Positions 9,293-16,740 of a stretch of DNA of 34,763 nucleotides are shown here, piece after piece. Source of the stretch: Pseudomonadales bacterium (lineage in GTDB: Bacteria; Pseudomonadota; Gammaproteobacteria; Pseudomonadales; Ketobacteraceae); the NCBI GenBank assembly GCA_002708905.1, contig PAPM01000013.1:1-34763 (forward strand), given 5' to 3'. Below the pieces are notes generated by a model. The model had not been told where the DNA came from, ran no database searches, and saw only the letters and a list, made by a program, of their open reading frames with translations. Position numbers and translations under genes: made by a program. The stretch's first letter is position 1, and each line of letters begins with the position of its first letter.

Positions 9293-10909
9293 TTAAAAGT
9301 CGTTCAGCAGAATGTTTTCGATATTGCGTTCCGCCAACGCTGAAATGGTCAAAGAGGGGTTCACGGCACCGGTACTGCCGTTGATCATGGCGCCATCCAT
9401 CACATACAAACGGTCATACCCCATCAATCGACCATGGGCATCTGCCGCCTGTCCCAGGATCGCGCCACCCAATGGATGGGCCGTGAAGGAGTCATTCACA
9501 TCCGGCACCACGCCCAACAGACCAGGCAGCGTCAGGCTGGCTTCGGCAATGCGGTTATTCATTTCCCGTGTTGCCGCCACCACATCCGCGTTACCCTCTT
9601 TGGGCCAGAGCAACGTAGTGGAGTCTGTGACAGGGTCATACTGGAAACGACAGCGGTTGGTCATATCAAACCCCATACCCAATGAGCCGATGGCGGAGAG
9701 ATTGACCGGCACATGCAGCGCATACCAGTTCTCCATCGTGATCGGCGTACCGAAGCCGGCATCGTGGATAATGCCGGCCGAAGGAGAGGCCTGGTACAGC
9801 CCCTGCAGTTCACTGGCGGTACGGACGACGGCGGTATCCCCATTGGTGCCCCAGCCTTCGCCAATAAACTCATTGAGGTTGGGCAAGTCGCCCAGCTCGC
9901 GGGCTTTGAGCAGCAATTCGGTGGTGCCGATGGAACCGGCCGCCATAAACAGGTAATCGCAGGCCAAAGTATACTGGTCGATGATTTCCCCCATGGGGTC
10001 GATCTGATCCACCTGAATCAGATAACGACCGTTACCATCCTGCCCCAGACTCTTCACCTGCATACCGGGATAGATAGTGGTATAACCACTGTCTTCCGCA
10101 TACTTCAGATAATTTTGGGTCAGATCAAACTTGGCCCCGTTACTGTTGCCATGGTTGCTTTCGCCGATGGAAGCAGAAGGACGGCTACGATAATGGAATT
10201 CCTTGCGTACCACATCCCAGTTCCAGATGCCATCAATGGGCTGGGGATCATAACCCGCCAGACGCACCTGTTTGTCCCACACCCGGGAATGACCAAAAGA
10301 AGGTTTGTAATACAGATCCCTGGGCAGCGGACTCAAGCGCAACATCTCCCTCACCCGCGGGTAATAGATGTTGTGCATCTCTTCGTAATTCACCACATCG
10401 CCGAAGATGGCTTCGAAATAATTACGCTGCGGTTCAATCATCACGCCGGTAAACACTTTCGAGCCACCGCCGACACAGGCACCCCGCCAGACATCAATGT
10501 GGTCATATTCCGTAACATCCAGCAAGCCTCCGAATTTATCAAAGGAGACAGTCAGCCCGGTCAGCTGCTTGGCACTGGTGCGGTGCCAAAAGGCGCGGCC
10601 GTCCGGGAAAAAATCGTTGGGATGAATTTTGCGCCAGGGATCGATGGGCCAACGGCAACCGCGTTCCAACACTGTGGTTTGAATGCCCGCCTGCGCCAGA
10701 CGGTAAGCAGAAATGGCACCGCCAAACCCGGAACCGATGACGATAGCAGGCGTATAGGCAGGGGGCCTGCTAACCGGTGCAAATAATTCCGGAACCTGCA
10801 AACGATACTTTTCCTCAGGAGTAGTGGCATGGGCCAGTTTGGGCAAGGCGGCACTGGCTCCGAGCACACCCAGACCGGCGCCCGCCTTAAATAAGTCTCG
10901 ACGTTTCAT
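9293..10909 (-). CDS. Tat-exported GMC oxidoreductase, cholesterol-oxidase-like
   Basis: The protein has 538 residues from the ATG at 10907-10909, chosen because it begins a twin-arginine signal (KRRDLFKAGAG, likely cleavage near AHA at about residue 27). An FAD-binding GxGxxG motif (VIGSGFGGAISA) is followed by ACVGGGSKVFTG, a GMC/cholesterol-oxidase signature. Near the C-terminus HPLGG supplies the conserved histidine, and AVNPSLTISALAER carries the conserved Asn of the flavin active site. The closest relatives I recognise are type I cholesterol oxidases (3-beta-hydroxysteroid oxidation and isomerisation), but the substrate could be another sterol or alcohol. It probably acts in the periplasm or outside the cell. 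The lipoprotein gene follows in the same operon. The leader is full of CA motifs reaching up to the start codon, predicting carbon catabolite repression. Confidence 0.87.
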   Translation of the reverse strand: MKRRDLFKAGAGLGVLGASAALPKLAHATTPEEKYRLQVPELFAPVSRPPAYTPAIVIGSGFGGAISAYRLAQAGIQTTVLERGCRWPIDPWRKIHPNDFFPDGRAFWHRTSAKQLTGLTVSFDKFGGLLDVTEYDHIDVWRGACVGGGSKVFTGVMIEPQRNYFEAIFGDVVNYEEMHNIYYPRVREMLRLSPLPRDLYYKPSFGHSRVWDKQVRLAGYDPQPIDGIWNWDVVRKEFHYRSRPSASIGESNHGNSNGAKFDLTQNYLKYAEDSGYTTIYPGMQVKSLGQDGNGRYLIQVDQIDPMGEIIDQYTLACDYLFMAAGSIGTTELLLKARELGDLPNLNEFIGEGWGTNGDTAVVRTASELQGLYQASPSAGIIHDAGFGTPITMENWYALHVPVNLSAIGSLGMGFDMTNRCRFQYDPVTDSTTLLWPKEGNADVVAATREMNNRIAEASLTLPGLLGVVPDVNDSFTAHPLGGAILGQAADAHGRLMGYDRLYVMDGAMINGSTGAVNPSLTISALAERNIENILLNDF

Positions 10910-10948
10910 TATTGTTGTTATCCGTTTTTTGTTGGTTTTTATTATTGG
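10910..10948 (-). promoter_or_regulatory. CA-rich Hfq/Crc-type target at the start codon of the GMC oxidase
   Basis: On the minus strand the leader reads CAATAATAAAAACCAACA, a short spacer, then ATAACAACAATA directly abutting the ATG. It holds at least two AAYAAYAA-type elements and no good Shine-Dalgarno. The block next to the ATG is nearly identical to those in the predicted CrcZ decoy RNA. Confidence 0.65.
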
Positions 10949-11076
10949 TGTAGAGGTACAGCTCGAGCCAATACTACTCAAGCGTTCTCAAGTTCGATTG
11001 TTAATAGAGGGGAAATCGCAGGTTGCTTTGGCCAAATAAAACCAAAGTTCACAAAAAAAGAGGGGAGCCAAAATAA

Positions 11077-11100
11077 AAAAGGCGACCATGGTCGCCTTTT
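11077..11100 (-). terminator. Intrinsic terminator after the MAPEG gene
   Basis: A perfect palindrome, with GGCGACC and GGTCGCC as the stem and AAAA/TTTT flanks, is followed on the minus strand by a T-rich run (TTTTTTATTTT). It lies 27 bp beyond the MAPEG stop codon and separates that gene from the GMC operon. Confidence 0.8.
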
Positions 11101-11126
11101 GGAGTCACTGCTACAACATCGTAGAG

Positions 11127-11501
11127 CTAGGCGCTCACCACAAACAACCCAACCACACAGCCCAAAGCGGCAAACCAACAGATGGAACGCAAGGTGGCTT
11201 GGTCAACCACGTAGGCATACCCGTAGGCAAGCCGCAGTATCAGAAAGTTAATGGCCAGCAAATCGATCCAGAACTGGGAAGCGCCTGCCAGGTGCGCCAC
11301 AATGACGGCGCCAATAAATCCGGGCAAGGCTTCGAAGGTATTCATTTGCGCCCAGTTGGCGCGGGCTCCCCTTCCCTCCAGTTCAGCCAACCAACTGCGG
11401 GGTTTGTTGTTGTCGAACCCCCGCTTGCTGGCTTTGGCAATGCCGGTGAACACGTAAGGCAACAGAATGGCGACCAGAATGCACCAATAACCGATAGTCA
11501 T
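11127..11501 (-). CDS. MAPEG family membrane protein
   Basis: The protein has 124 residues from the ATG at 11499-11501, chosen over an upstream in-frame codon because GAGGGGGAAA sits just before it. It has four hydrophobic segments (about 4-22, 55-75, 78-95 and 105-123). The central ARANWAQMNTFEALPGF is the hallmark of the MAPEG superfamily (membrane-associated proteins in eicosanoid and glutathione metabolism). Bacterial members are small inner-membrane proteins, mostly of unknown function. The gene is monocistronic, ends at a strong terminator and is divergent from the bfd-like gene. Confidence 0.85.
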   Translation of the reverse strand: MTIGYWCILVAILLPYVFTGIAKASKRGFDNNKPRSWLAELEGRGARANWAQMNTFEALPGFIGAVIVAHLAGASQFWIDLLAINFLILRLAYGYAYVVDQATLRSICWFAALGCVVGLFVVSA

Positions 11502-11772
11502 GATTTCCCCCTCATCTATGTTGATCTTGTTGATATAGGTCTTGTCGGATTTGAGACAAGAGATTAGCACCCACACGAACCTGGACGCATCGCCTTGTCC
11601 CTTTTACTACAAAGAGGACTACAAAAGGCTTGGCTGCTGCGCAGGGCCAACCCGAATACTTACTAAAAACTACCGATATTTCAATAAAATAACCTCACGA
11701 ATGCGAATGCTTGTTATTGGCGTGCGTTTTGCTGGAGAGACGATAGGTTCTACCACCAGAGCGAGAAGGCCT

Positions 11773-11976
11773 ATGTACGTCTGTCTGTGCAAAGACATAA
11801 CGGACCATCAGTTGCGGGAATCCATCCGCGAGGGTGCCGGTGATTTCAGTCAGGTACGACGCCGCTGTAAAGTGGGCGCGAAATGCGGTAAGTGTATGCA
11901 GGAGGCCAAACTGATTGTGCAAAATGAACTGATGGCACAGACCGAATGTGTCGGGGCCACCTGTGGTACATCCTGA
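11773..11976 (+). CDS. bfd: Bacterioferritin-associated ferredoxin-like [2Fe-2S] protein
   Basis: The protein has 67 residues from the ATG at 11773, with GAAGG just upstream. Cysteines at 4, 6, 38 and 41 reproduce the C-x-C...C-x2-C ligand pattern of Bfd, which binds a [2Fe-2S] cluster and donates electrons to bacterioferritin to release stored iron. Cys32 is also present. The C-terminal tail carries two extra cysteines (59 and 64). No bacterioferritin gene is adjacent. A longer frame reaching upstream lacks the family pattern and is not favoured. The 270-bp region before it, shared with the divergent MAPEG gene, is AT-rich; a Fur site there is not convincing. Confidence 0.85.
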   Translation: MYVCLCKDITDHQLRESIREGAGDFSQVRRRCKVGAKCGKCMQEAKLIVQNELMAQTECVGATCGTS

Positions 11977-12022
11977 AAATTTGGTATGGTGATAGACCAT
12001 TCCTTCAACGTGATCGTTCATT

Positions 12023-12757
12023 ATGTCTGCAGTCGAGCCAATCCTGCTGTCCATTGCCCAGATAACCACCTGCAATCAAAACCAACAACTCACCAACGCC
12101 ACCGGATTTTTCTTTGAGCGCAACAACCGCCTTTTCCTGATCACCAGCCGCCATGTCTTCATCGATGAAGCCGGCAACCATTTTCCGGACCGCATCCTGA
12201 TCAAGCTGTTCACCGACACCGAAAACCTGACGCAAACCACCGGCTTTTCCATCCCACTCTACCGCTCCGGCAAAGCCCTCTGGACCCAGGCTAAAGACAG
12301 CTCAGGCACTATCGACGTGGTCGCCATTGAATTAAAACAGTCGGCCATGCCGAACAGCGTGCTTTATGAAGCGTTTTCCCCGGCCACCGTCTGCCAACCG
12401 GACACCCACGTCGAAGTAGGCACGCCACTCATGGTAGTCGGCTTCCCCCTGGGATTCTCGGACACTTTGCACAACCTGCCCGTCGTACGTCAGGCCATCG
12501 TGGCATCCTCATTCGGTCTGCGCTTCCAGGGCATGGGCTATTTTCTGACGGATGCACGTACCCACCGCGGCATCAGCGGCGCGCCGGTGGTCATGCGGGT
12601 GGAAAAGGGACCGAGCTCCCGGCCGGAATTCCACTGGTTGTTGCTGGGAGTCCACTCATCCCGTCTGGACGTGGGTACGCGGGATCTGCAATTAGATGAG
12701 GCCCTCGGTCTGAATTGCGCCTGGTATGCGGATATTCTGATGACCCTGACCGAGTGA
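12023..12757 (+). CDS. Trypsin-like serine protease without a signal peptide
   Basis: The protein has 244 residues. The trypsin-fold triad can be placed at H44 (ITSRHVF), D98 (GTIDVVAIE) and S185 (HRGISGAPVV), the last in a glycine-rich nucleophile motif. No signal peptide or membrane segment is seen, so a cytoplasmic location is inferred, unlike most DegP-like proteases; no PDZ domain follows. The substrate is unknown. The gene ends one base from the stop of the convergent sfsA. The start at ATG 12023 has a weak ribosome-binding site but begins the only plausible N-terminus. Confidence 0.78.
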   Translation: MSAVEPILLSIAQITTCNQNQQLTNATGFFFERNNRLFLITSRHVFIDEAGNHFPDRILIKLFTDTENLTQTTGFSIPLYRSGKALWTQAKDSSGTIDVVAIELKQSAMPNSVLYEAFSPATVCQPDTHVEVGTPLMVVGFPLGFSDTLHNLPVVRQAIVASSFGLRFQGMGYFLTDARTHRGISGAPVVMRVEKGPSSRPEFHWLLLGVHSSRLDVGTRDLQLDEALGLNCAWYADILMTLTE

Positions 12758-12758
12758 C

Positions 12759-13460
12759 CTACAGCTCAACCGGAAGCGGGCGGGCAACCCGGATCTCATG
12801 CGCATTCATATCACATTGCCAGGCCATTATCTCGACGCCGGCTGCATGGGCATGGCGTAATGCCTCACCGTATTTGGGATCAATATGATCTGCCGGTTTG
12901 GCAACTGTGACCCCGGTGTGCTGGACGCAGAAAAACAACACTGCGCGGTGTCCCTGTTGCACCATGGCTTCCAACTCACGCAAATGCTTGCGACCCCGCT
13001 CCGTTACTGCGTCGGGGAAATAACCGATATCACCTTCCCCCAACGTCAGGTTTTTAATTTCCACATAACAATGCTGCTGCGGTGATTCCAACAACAGATC
13101 AATACGGCTGTTTTCCTCGCCGTATTTCACTTCGCTGCGAATAGTTGAATAACCTTGTAACTCCGATATGGTGCCCGCTTCTATGGCCTCTTTAACCAAG
13201 GCATTGGCGCGTCCGGTATTGATGCCTGCCAGAGCATTTTCACCTACGGCAACGATTTCCCAGGTATGGCGATACTTTCGTTTTGGATTTTCACTGTCGG
13301 AAAACCAAACCTTACTGCCCGGTTCGTTGCAGTTTTTCATGGAACCGGTATTGGGGCAGTGCAACGTCAACTCGCTGCCATCGGGCAACCTGATGTCCGC
13401 CAAAAAGCGCTTGTAACGTTTTATCAACGTACCCTGAATTAAGGGAGGATCAAATTTCAT
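12759..13460 (-). CDS. sfsA: SfsA family DNA/RNA nuclease-like protein
   Basis: The protein has 233 residues, the normal SfsA length. The OB-fold-like N-terminus ([17 protein letters not shown]), the signature [10 protein letters not shown], and the C-terminal half with the PD-(D/E)XK-like core (SRIDLLLE, then [10 protein letters not shown]) are all present. E. coli SfsA was first linked to maltose metabolism and the family is now viewed as nuclease-like; the physiological role is unsettled. It lies downstream of the aminotransferase gene on the same strand, with a 67-bp AT-rich gap that may contain its own promoter. The aminotransferase-sfsA-dksA neighbourhood is typical of Pseudomonadales. 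Confidence 0.93.
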   Translation of the reverse strand: MKFDPPLIQGTLIKRYKRFLADIRLPDGSELTLHCPNTGSMKNCNEPGSKVWFSDSENPKRKYRHTWEIVAVGENALAGINTGRANALVKEAIEAGTISELQGYSTIRSEVKYGEENSRIDLLLESPQQHCYVEIKNLTLGEGDIGYFPDAVTERGRKHLRELEAMVQQGHRAVLFFCVQHTGVTVAKPADHIDPKYGEALRHAHAAGVEIMAWQCDMNAHEIRVARPLPVEL

Positions 13461-13527
13461 TTTACTTAGCTACTAATGTTTAATTATCTATTGGTTAATC
13501 ATTTCAAACTGGATAACGACTGAAAAA

Positions 13528-14706
13528 CTAACGGCCGATAAACTGCCCTATACGGTCAATGGCTTCCTGCAGACGCTCCATGTTGGCGCTGTAAGCAATC
13601 CGGATATAACGCTTGGCCTGGTGCTCACCAAAATCTATGCCCGGCGTTACCGCCACGCCGCAGCCGTTTAACAACTGCTGGCAAAAAGCAAAACTATCAT
13701 CAGTTATAGCCGACACGTCACAATAGAGATAGAACGCTCCCTGGGGCACACAGGGAATGGAAATTCCCAGCCGGGGCAACCGCTCAAGCAAAAAATCACG
13801 ACGCCGCCCCATAATGCCCCTGCGCTCTTCGTACAACGCGATAGACTCGGGAGAAAACGCTTCCAGAGCAGCATGTTGGGCAATAGTTGGCGCCGCCAGA
13901 TAATAATTCTGAGCCAGCTTTTCCAGATCGGAAACGTGCTGCTGCGGCGCCACCAACCATCCCAAACGCCAACCGGTCATATTGAAGTATTTTGAAAAGC
14001 TGTTGATCACAAACAGGCTGTCCTGCTCGTCCGGCAACGACAACACAGTTTCCGGCTCTGAGTCATACACCAGGTTGTGATATATCTCATCCACCAGCAA
14101 AGCGCCTTCCCGTGCATCCACTTCCTGTTTGATGGCGGACATTTCTGCCATGGGAATCAGCGTGCCAGTGGGATTGGAAGGCGACGCCAGCCAGGCGGCC
14201 CGGGTGTGGTCCCGCCAATGCTCCCGAACCAACGGCGCCGACAATTGATAGCCTGTCTCTGCACCTACCGGAATGCGTTGCGGTAGAGCCCCCACCTGAC
14301 GCAGGAAGTTATCATTACAGGGATAGCCGGGATCTGTCAGCAATACCCCATCCCCGGGATTGAACAATAACGTGTTTAGCAATCCCAATGCTCCGGATGC
14401 ACCAGGCGTAATCAAAATGCGACTGGCGGGTACCGCCACACCAAAACGGTTTTGGTAAAAGCCGGCAATGGCTTCCCGTAGCGCCGGCAGCCCCAATGCG
14501 GTGGTATAACGGGTTTTACCTGCTTCCATCGCCCTTACACCCGCTGTCACCACATTTTCAGGCGTTGGGAAATCGGGCTCTCCCACTTCCAGATGGATGA
14601 TATCCCGCCCCTGCATTTCCAATTGCTGGGCCTGCTCCATCAGCACCATCACATGGAAAGAGGTAATACTCGCCAGTCTGTCCGCCAGTTTTCGCAAAGC
14701 TGCCAT
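13528..14706 (-). CDS. PLP-dependent class I/II aminotransferase
   Basis: The protein has 392 residues and a fold-type I aspartate-aminotransferase-family architecture. The PLP-binding lysine is K239 in NSFSKYFNMTGWRLGW. The conserved Asn178 (SPSNPTG), the cofactor-contacting Asp206 (LLVDEIYH) and the substrate carboxylate-binding arginine in the C-terminal YIRIAYS are visible. It transfers amino groups between an amino acid and a 2-oxoacid in the cytoplasm; the specific substrate cannot be told from sequence. It is divergent from dksA across a 336-bp region and probably precedes sfsA in its transcription unit. Confidence 0.9.
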   Translation of the reverse strand: MAALRKLADRLASITSFHVMVLMEQAQQLEMQGRDIIHLEVGEPDFPTPENVVTAGVRAMEAGKTRYTTALGLPALREAIAGFYQNRFGVAVPASRILITPGASGALGLLNTLLFNPGDGVLLTDPGYPCNDNFLRQVGALPQRIPVGAETGYQLSAPLVREHWRDHTRAAWLASPSNPTGTLIPMAEMSAIKQEVDAREGALLVDEIYHNLVYDSEPETVLSLPDEQDSLFVINSFSKYFNMTGWRLGWLVAPQQHVSDLEKLAQNYYLAAPTIAQHAALEAFSPESIALYEERRGIMGRRRDFLLERLPRLGISIPCVPQGAFYLYCDVSAITDDSFAFCQQLLNGCGVAVTPGIDFGEHQAKRYIRIAYSANMERLQEAIDRIGQFIGR

Positions 14707-14981
14707 CCTCTTGTCATTGTTTTTTCATAAAAGTGGTAAAAGATCACACCCTCTTACTATTCCATAGCCCTAAAAATGGGGTTATGATCGGGCGCTTGTT
14801 GTCGGAACCGGGTGATCGGTGCCCCATATAACAAGGGGTTATAAAATGCTCGCCCACCTGATCATAACGTTTCAGGTCCGATAGTTCTAAACCCTGACAT
14901 AAACCCTGAGTGGATTGGCCCAGGCACCACAGGATGGAAAGCCTAATGTGGAATACCGTAAGGTCAAGCAATATCAAGGAT
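14707..14981. other. Intergenic region upstream of dksA with long inverted repeat
   Basis: This gap between the divergent aminotransferase and dksA genes holds no credible gene. It contains an interrupted inverted repeat: GTTATGATCGGGCG (14781-14794) pairs with CGCCC (14851-14855), a 4-nt bulge, then GATCATAAC (14860-14868). An inner hairpin lies between the arms (TATAAC-AAGGG-GTTATA, 14827-14843). It could be a structured RNA, part of a 5' leader or a regulatory DNA site. Confidence 0.45.
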
Positions 14982-15010
14982 TTGCCAATCTTGGAATTTG
15001 CTGATATAGA
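14982..15010 (+). promoter_or_regulatory. Sigma-70 promoter of dksA
   Basis: TTGCCA (14982-14987) and TATAGA (15005-15010) have an ideal 17-bp spacer and lie 32 bp before the dksA ATG. Confidence 0.6.
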
Positions 15011-15042
15011 TTAAAGATTGAGCAGTTGCGAGGAATACGCTA

Positions 15043-15489
15043 ATGGCAACAAGAAAAAAGAAAAACGTCGTCGAGCTTTCACGTTCACACTTCGAACCCT
15101 ATGAGCCCGCCAAAGACGAAGAGTACATGAGCAAAGGCCAGCTGGAACACTTCAAACAAATCCTGTTGAACTGGCGCCAAGAACTGATGGAAGAAGTGGA
15201 CCGCACGGTTCACCACATGAAAGACGAATCCGTCAACCTCCCTGATGCAGCCGATCGCGCTACCCAAGAAGAAGAATTCAGCCTGGAACTCCGCACCCGC
15301 GATCGTGAGCGCAAGTTGATCCGTAAAATCAATCAGGCGTTGGATTCCATCGAAAAAGAAGAGTACGGCTGGTGTGAAGCCTGTGGCATCGAAATCGGCA
15401 TTCGTCGACTGGAAGCCCGCCCCACCGCCACCCTCTGCATCGACTGCAAAACACTGCAGGAAATCAAAGAGAAACAGTGGGGCACTTGA
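15043..15489 (+). CDS. dksA: RNA polymerase-binding transcription factor DksA
   Basis: The protein has 148 residues. DksA inserts its coiled coil into the RNA polymerase secondary channel and, with ppGpp, mediates the stringent response. The coiled-coil tip residues D68-A-A-D71-R-A73 are intact. The four-cysteine zinc finger (C111, C114, C132, C135) is complete, so this is the zinc-containing form. The block EEFSLELRTRDRERKL is highly conserved. GAGGA precedes the ATG at a suitable distance. It has its own promoter and ends in a strong terminator, so it is transcribed apart from gluQ despite their fixed order. Confidence 0.97.
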   Translation: MATRKKKNVVELSRSHFEPYEPAKDEEYMSKGQLEHFKQILLNWRQELMEEVDRTVHHMKDESVNLPDAADRATQEEEFSLELRTRDRERKLIRKINQALDSIEKEEYGWCEACGIEIGIRRLEARPTATLCIDCKTLQEIKEKQWGT

Positions 15490-15535
15490 TCCCAACCGGA
15501 CAAACTGTCAGGTAGTGCGATCGCAACCATTACTC

Positions 15536-15565
15536 AGGCACGGTGTTCACACCGTGCCTTTTTTG
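15536..15565 (+). terminator. Intrinsic terminator of dksA
   Basis: AGGCACGGTG pairs with CACCGTGCCT, followed by TTTTTTGTTT, starting 47 bp after the dksA stop codon. Confidence 0.85.
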
Positions 15566-15594
15566 TTTAGCTTGCTTGCCCTGTATCAACGGTC

Positions 15595-16488
15595 ATGAAG
15601 AGCCATCACTACGTCGGGCGCTTCGCCCCTTCACCCACCGGCCCATTGCATATCGGCTCGCTGCTGACGGCGGTGGCCAGCTATGTGGACGCCAAATCCC
15701 ATAACGGCAAATGGCTATTACGCATGGAAGATATCGATCCGCCCCGGGAAATGAGCGGTGCGGCGGATTCGATTTTACAAACGCTGGAACATTATGGGTT
15801 ACGCTGGGATGGCGACGTGCTGTTCCAAAGCCGGCAACACAGCCGTTATGAAGCAGCGGTGCAACAACTGCTGGCATCCGGCAAGGCATTTTACTGCACC
15901 TGTTCCCGCAGCCAGATTCTCGCAGCCTCCGGCTCCAGCTCGTATCCAGGCACCTGCCGCCAGCGCCATCAGCCGCCGGATCAACCGTTTGCAATCCGCC
16001 TGCAGGTGCAGGACCGGGAAATTCATTTTGAAGATGGACTGCAAAGATACCAACGCTGCAACCTGCAGCAACAGGGCGGCGACTTTGTTATCAAACGCAA
16101 AGAGGGACTGTATGCCTACCACCTGGCAGTGGTGCTGGACGACGCACTGCAGGGAGTCACCCACGTCGTTCGCGGCAGCGACCTGTTGGACGCCACCTTC
16201 TGCCATTGGTATCTGCAGGACGTGTTGGAACTTCCCCACCCCCAGTACGCGCACCTGCCGGTAATCGTCAACGCTGAAGGACAGAAGCTTTCCAAACAAA
16301 CTTTTGCAGAGCCGGTTCCCCTCGCGGATCCCGGGCCTTACTTGCTCTACTGCCTGCAGGCACTGGGTCAGTCACCCCCTGATTCCCTGCGTGGCGCCTC
16401 TGCGGCTGCTATCCTTGAATGGAGCTGTGAGCATTGGCAAATGCAGCGGGTGCCACATCAACGCTGCATCCCTCAGCAAACGGCTTAG
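15595..16488 (+). CDS. gluQ: Glutamyl-Q tRNA(Asp) synthetase
   Basis: The protein has 297 residues, the short length of GluQ-RS, which lacks the anticodon-binding domain of GluRS. It activates glutamate and attaches it to queuosine in tRNA(Asp). The class I motif HIGS (19-22, after APSPTGPL) and KLSKQ (231-235, the KMSKS equivalent) are present. The zinc site C101-x-C103...Y117-x3-C121 matches the family. It follows dksA, as in many gammaproteobacteria. Its ATG at 15595 is directly behind the dksA terminator with little room for a promoter, so some read-through from dksA is possible. Confidence 0.95.
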   Translation: MKSHHYVGRFAPSPTGPLHIGSLLTAVASYVDAKSHNGKWLLRMEDIDPPREMSGAADSILQTLEHYGLRWDGDVLFQSRQHSRYEAAVQQLLASGKAFYCTCSRSQILAASGSSSYPGTCRQRHQPPDQPFAIRLQVQDREIHFEDGLQRYQRCNLQQQGGDFVIKRKEGLYAYHLAVVLDDALQGVTHVVRGSDLLDATFCHWYLQDVLELPHPQYAHLPVIVNAEGQKLSKQTFAEPVPLADPGPYLLYCLQALGQSPPDSLRGASAAAILEWSCEHWQMQRVPHQRCIPQQTA

Positions 16489-16563
16489 CCCGCTCAACGG
16501 CAAGCTTTGCATCACCTGGCGTCCTCACGTACCATCTGTTTACGTCATAGTCTGGTTGTCTTT

Positions 16564-16740
16564 ATGTACATCGATCGGCTGGTTTTAATCTTCATCGTAG
16601 GCGCCTATGTGCTGTCGCCATCATTGATGCAATGGTGGGCGGAGAGCGGCACGGCCTGGTGGCGCCCCTTTATTATATGGGGCCTGCTGATCGCCGTTAC
16701 TTTCTGGATTGCGCGGAGTCGGGATCTGGATGGCTTTTAG
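16564..16740 (+). CDS. Small two-helix membrane protein overlapping cbrA
   Basis: The protein has 58 residues, from MYIDRLVLIFIVGAYVL to SRDLDGF. It has two hydrophobic segments (about 5-18 and 35-50), separated by MQWWAESGTAWWRPF. Its last 11 nt overlap the cbrA ATG (16730), a layout that suggests translational coupling. I recall a similar short frame at this position in Pseudomonas, which would make it a conserved member of the cbrAB locus. No function is established. A partnership with the CbrA transporter-like domain is an inference from overlap and topology. Confidence 0.7.
   Translation: MYIDRLVLIFIVGAYVLSPSLMQWWAESGTAWWRPFIIWGLLIAVTFWIARSRDLDGF

Noticed and set aside
11699-11718. Possible Fur box upstream of the bfd-like gene
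   Set aside because: GAATGCGAATGCTTGTTATT has only loose similarity to the GATAAT-type consensus, with too many mismatches to call.
14744-14977. 77-residue minus-strand frame upstream of dksA
   Set aside because: No ribosome-binding site or recognisable domain, and it covers the structured intergenic inverted repeat.
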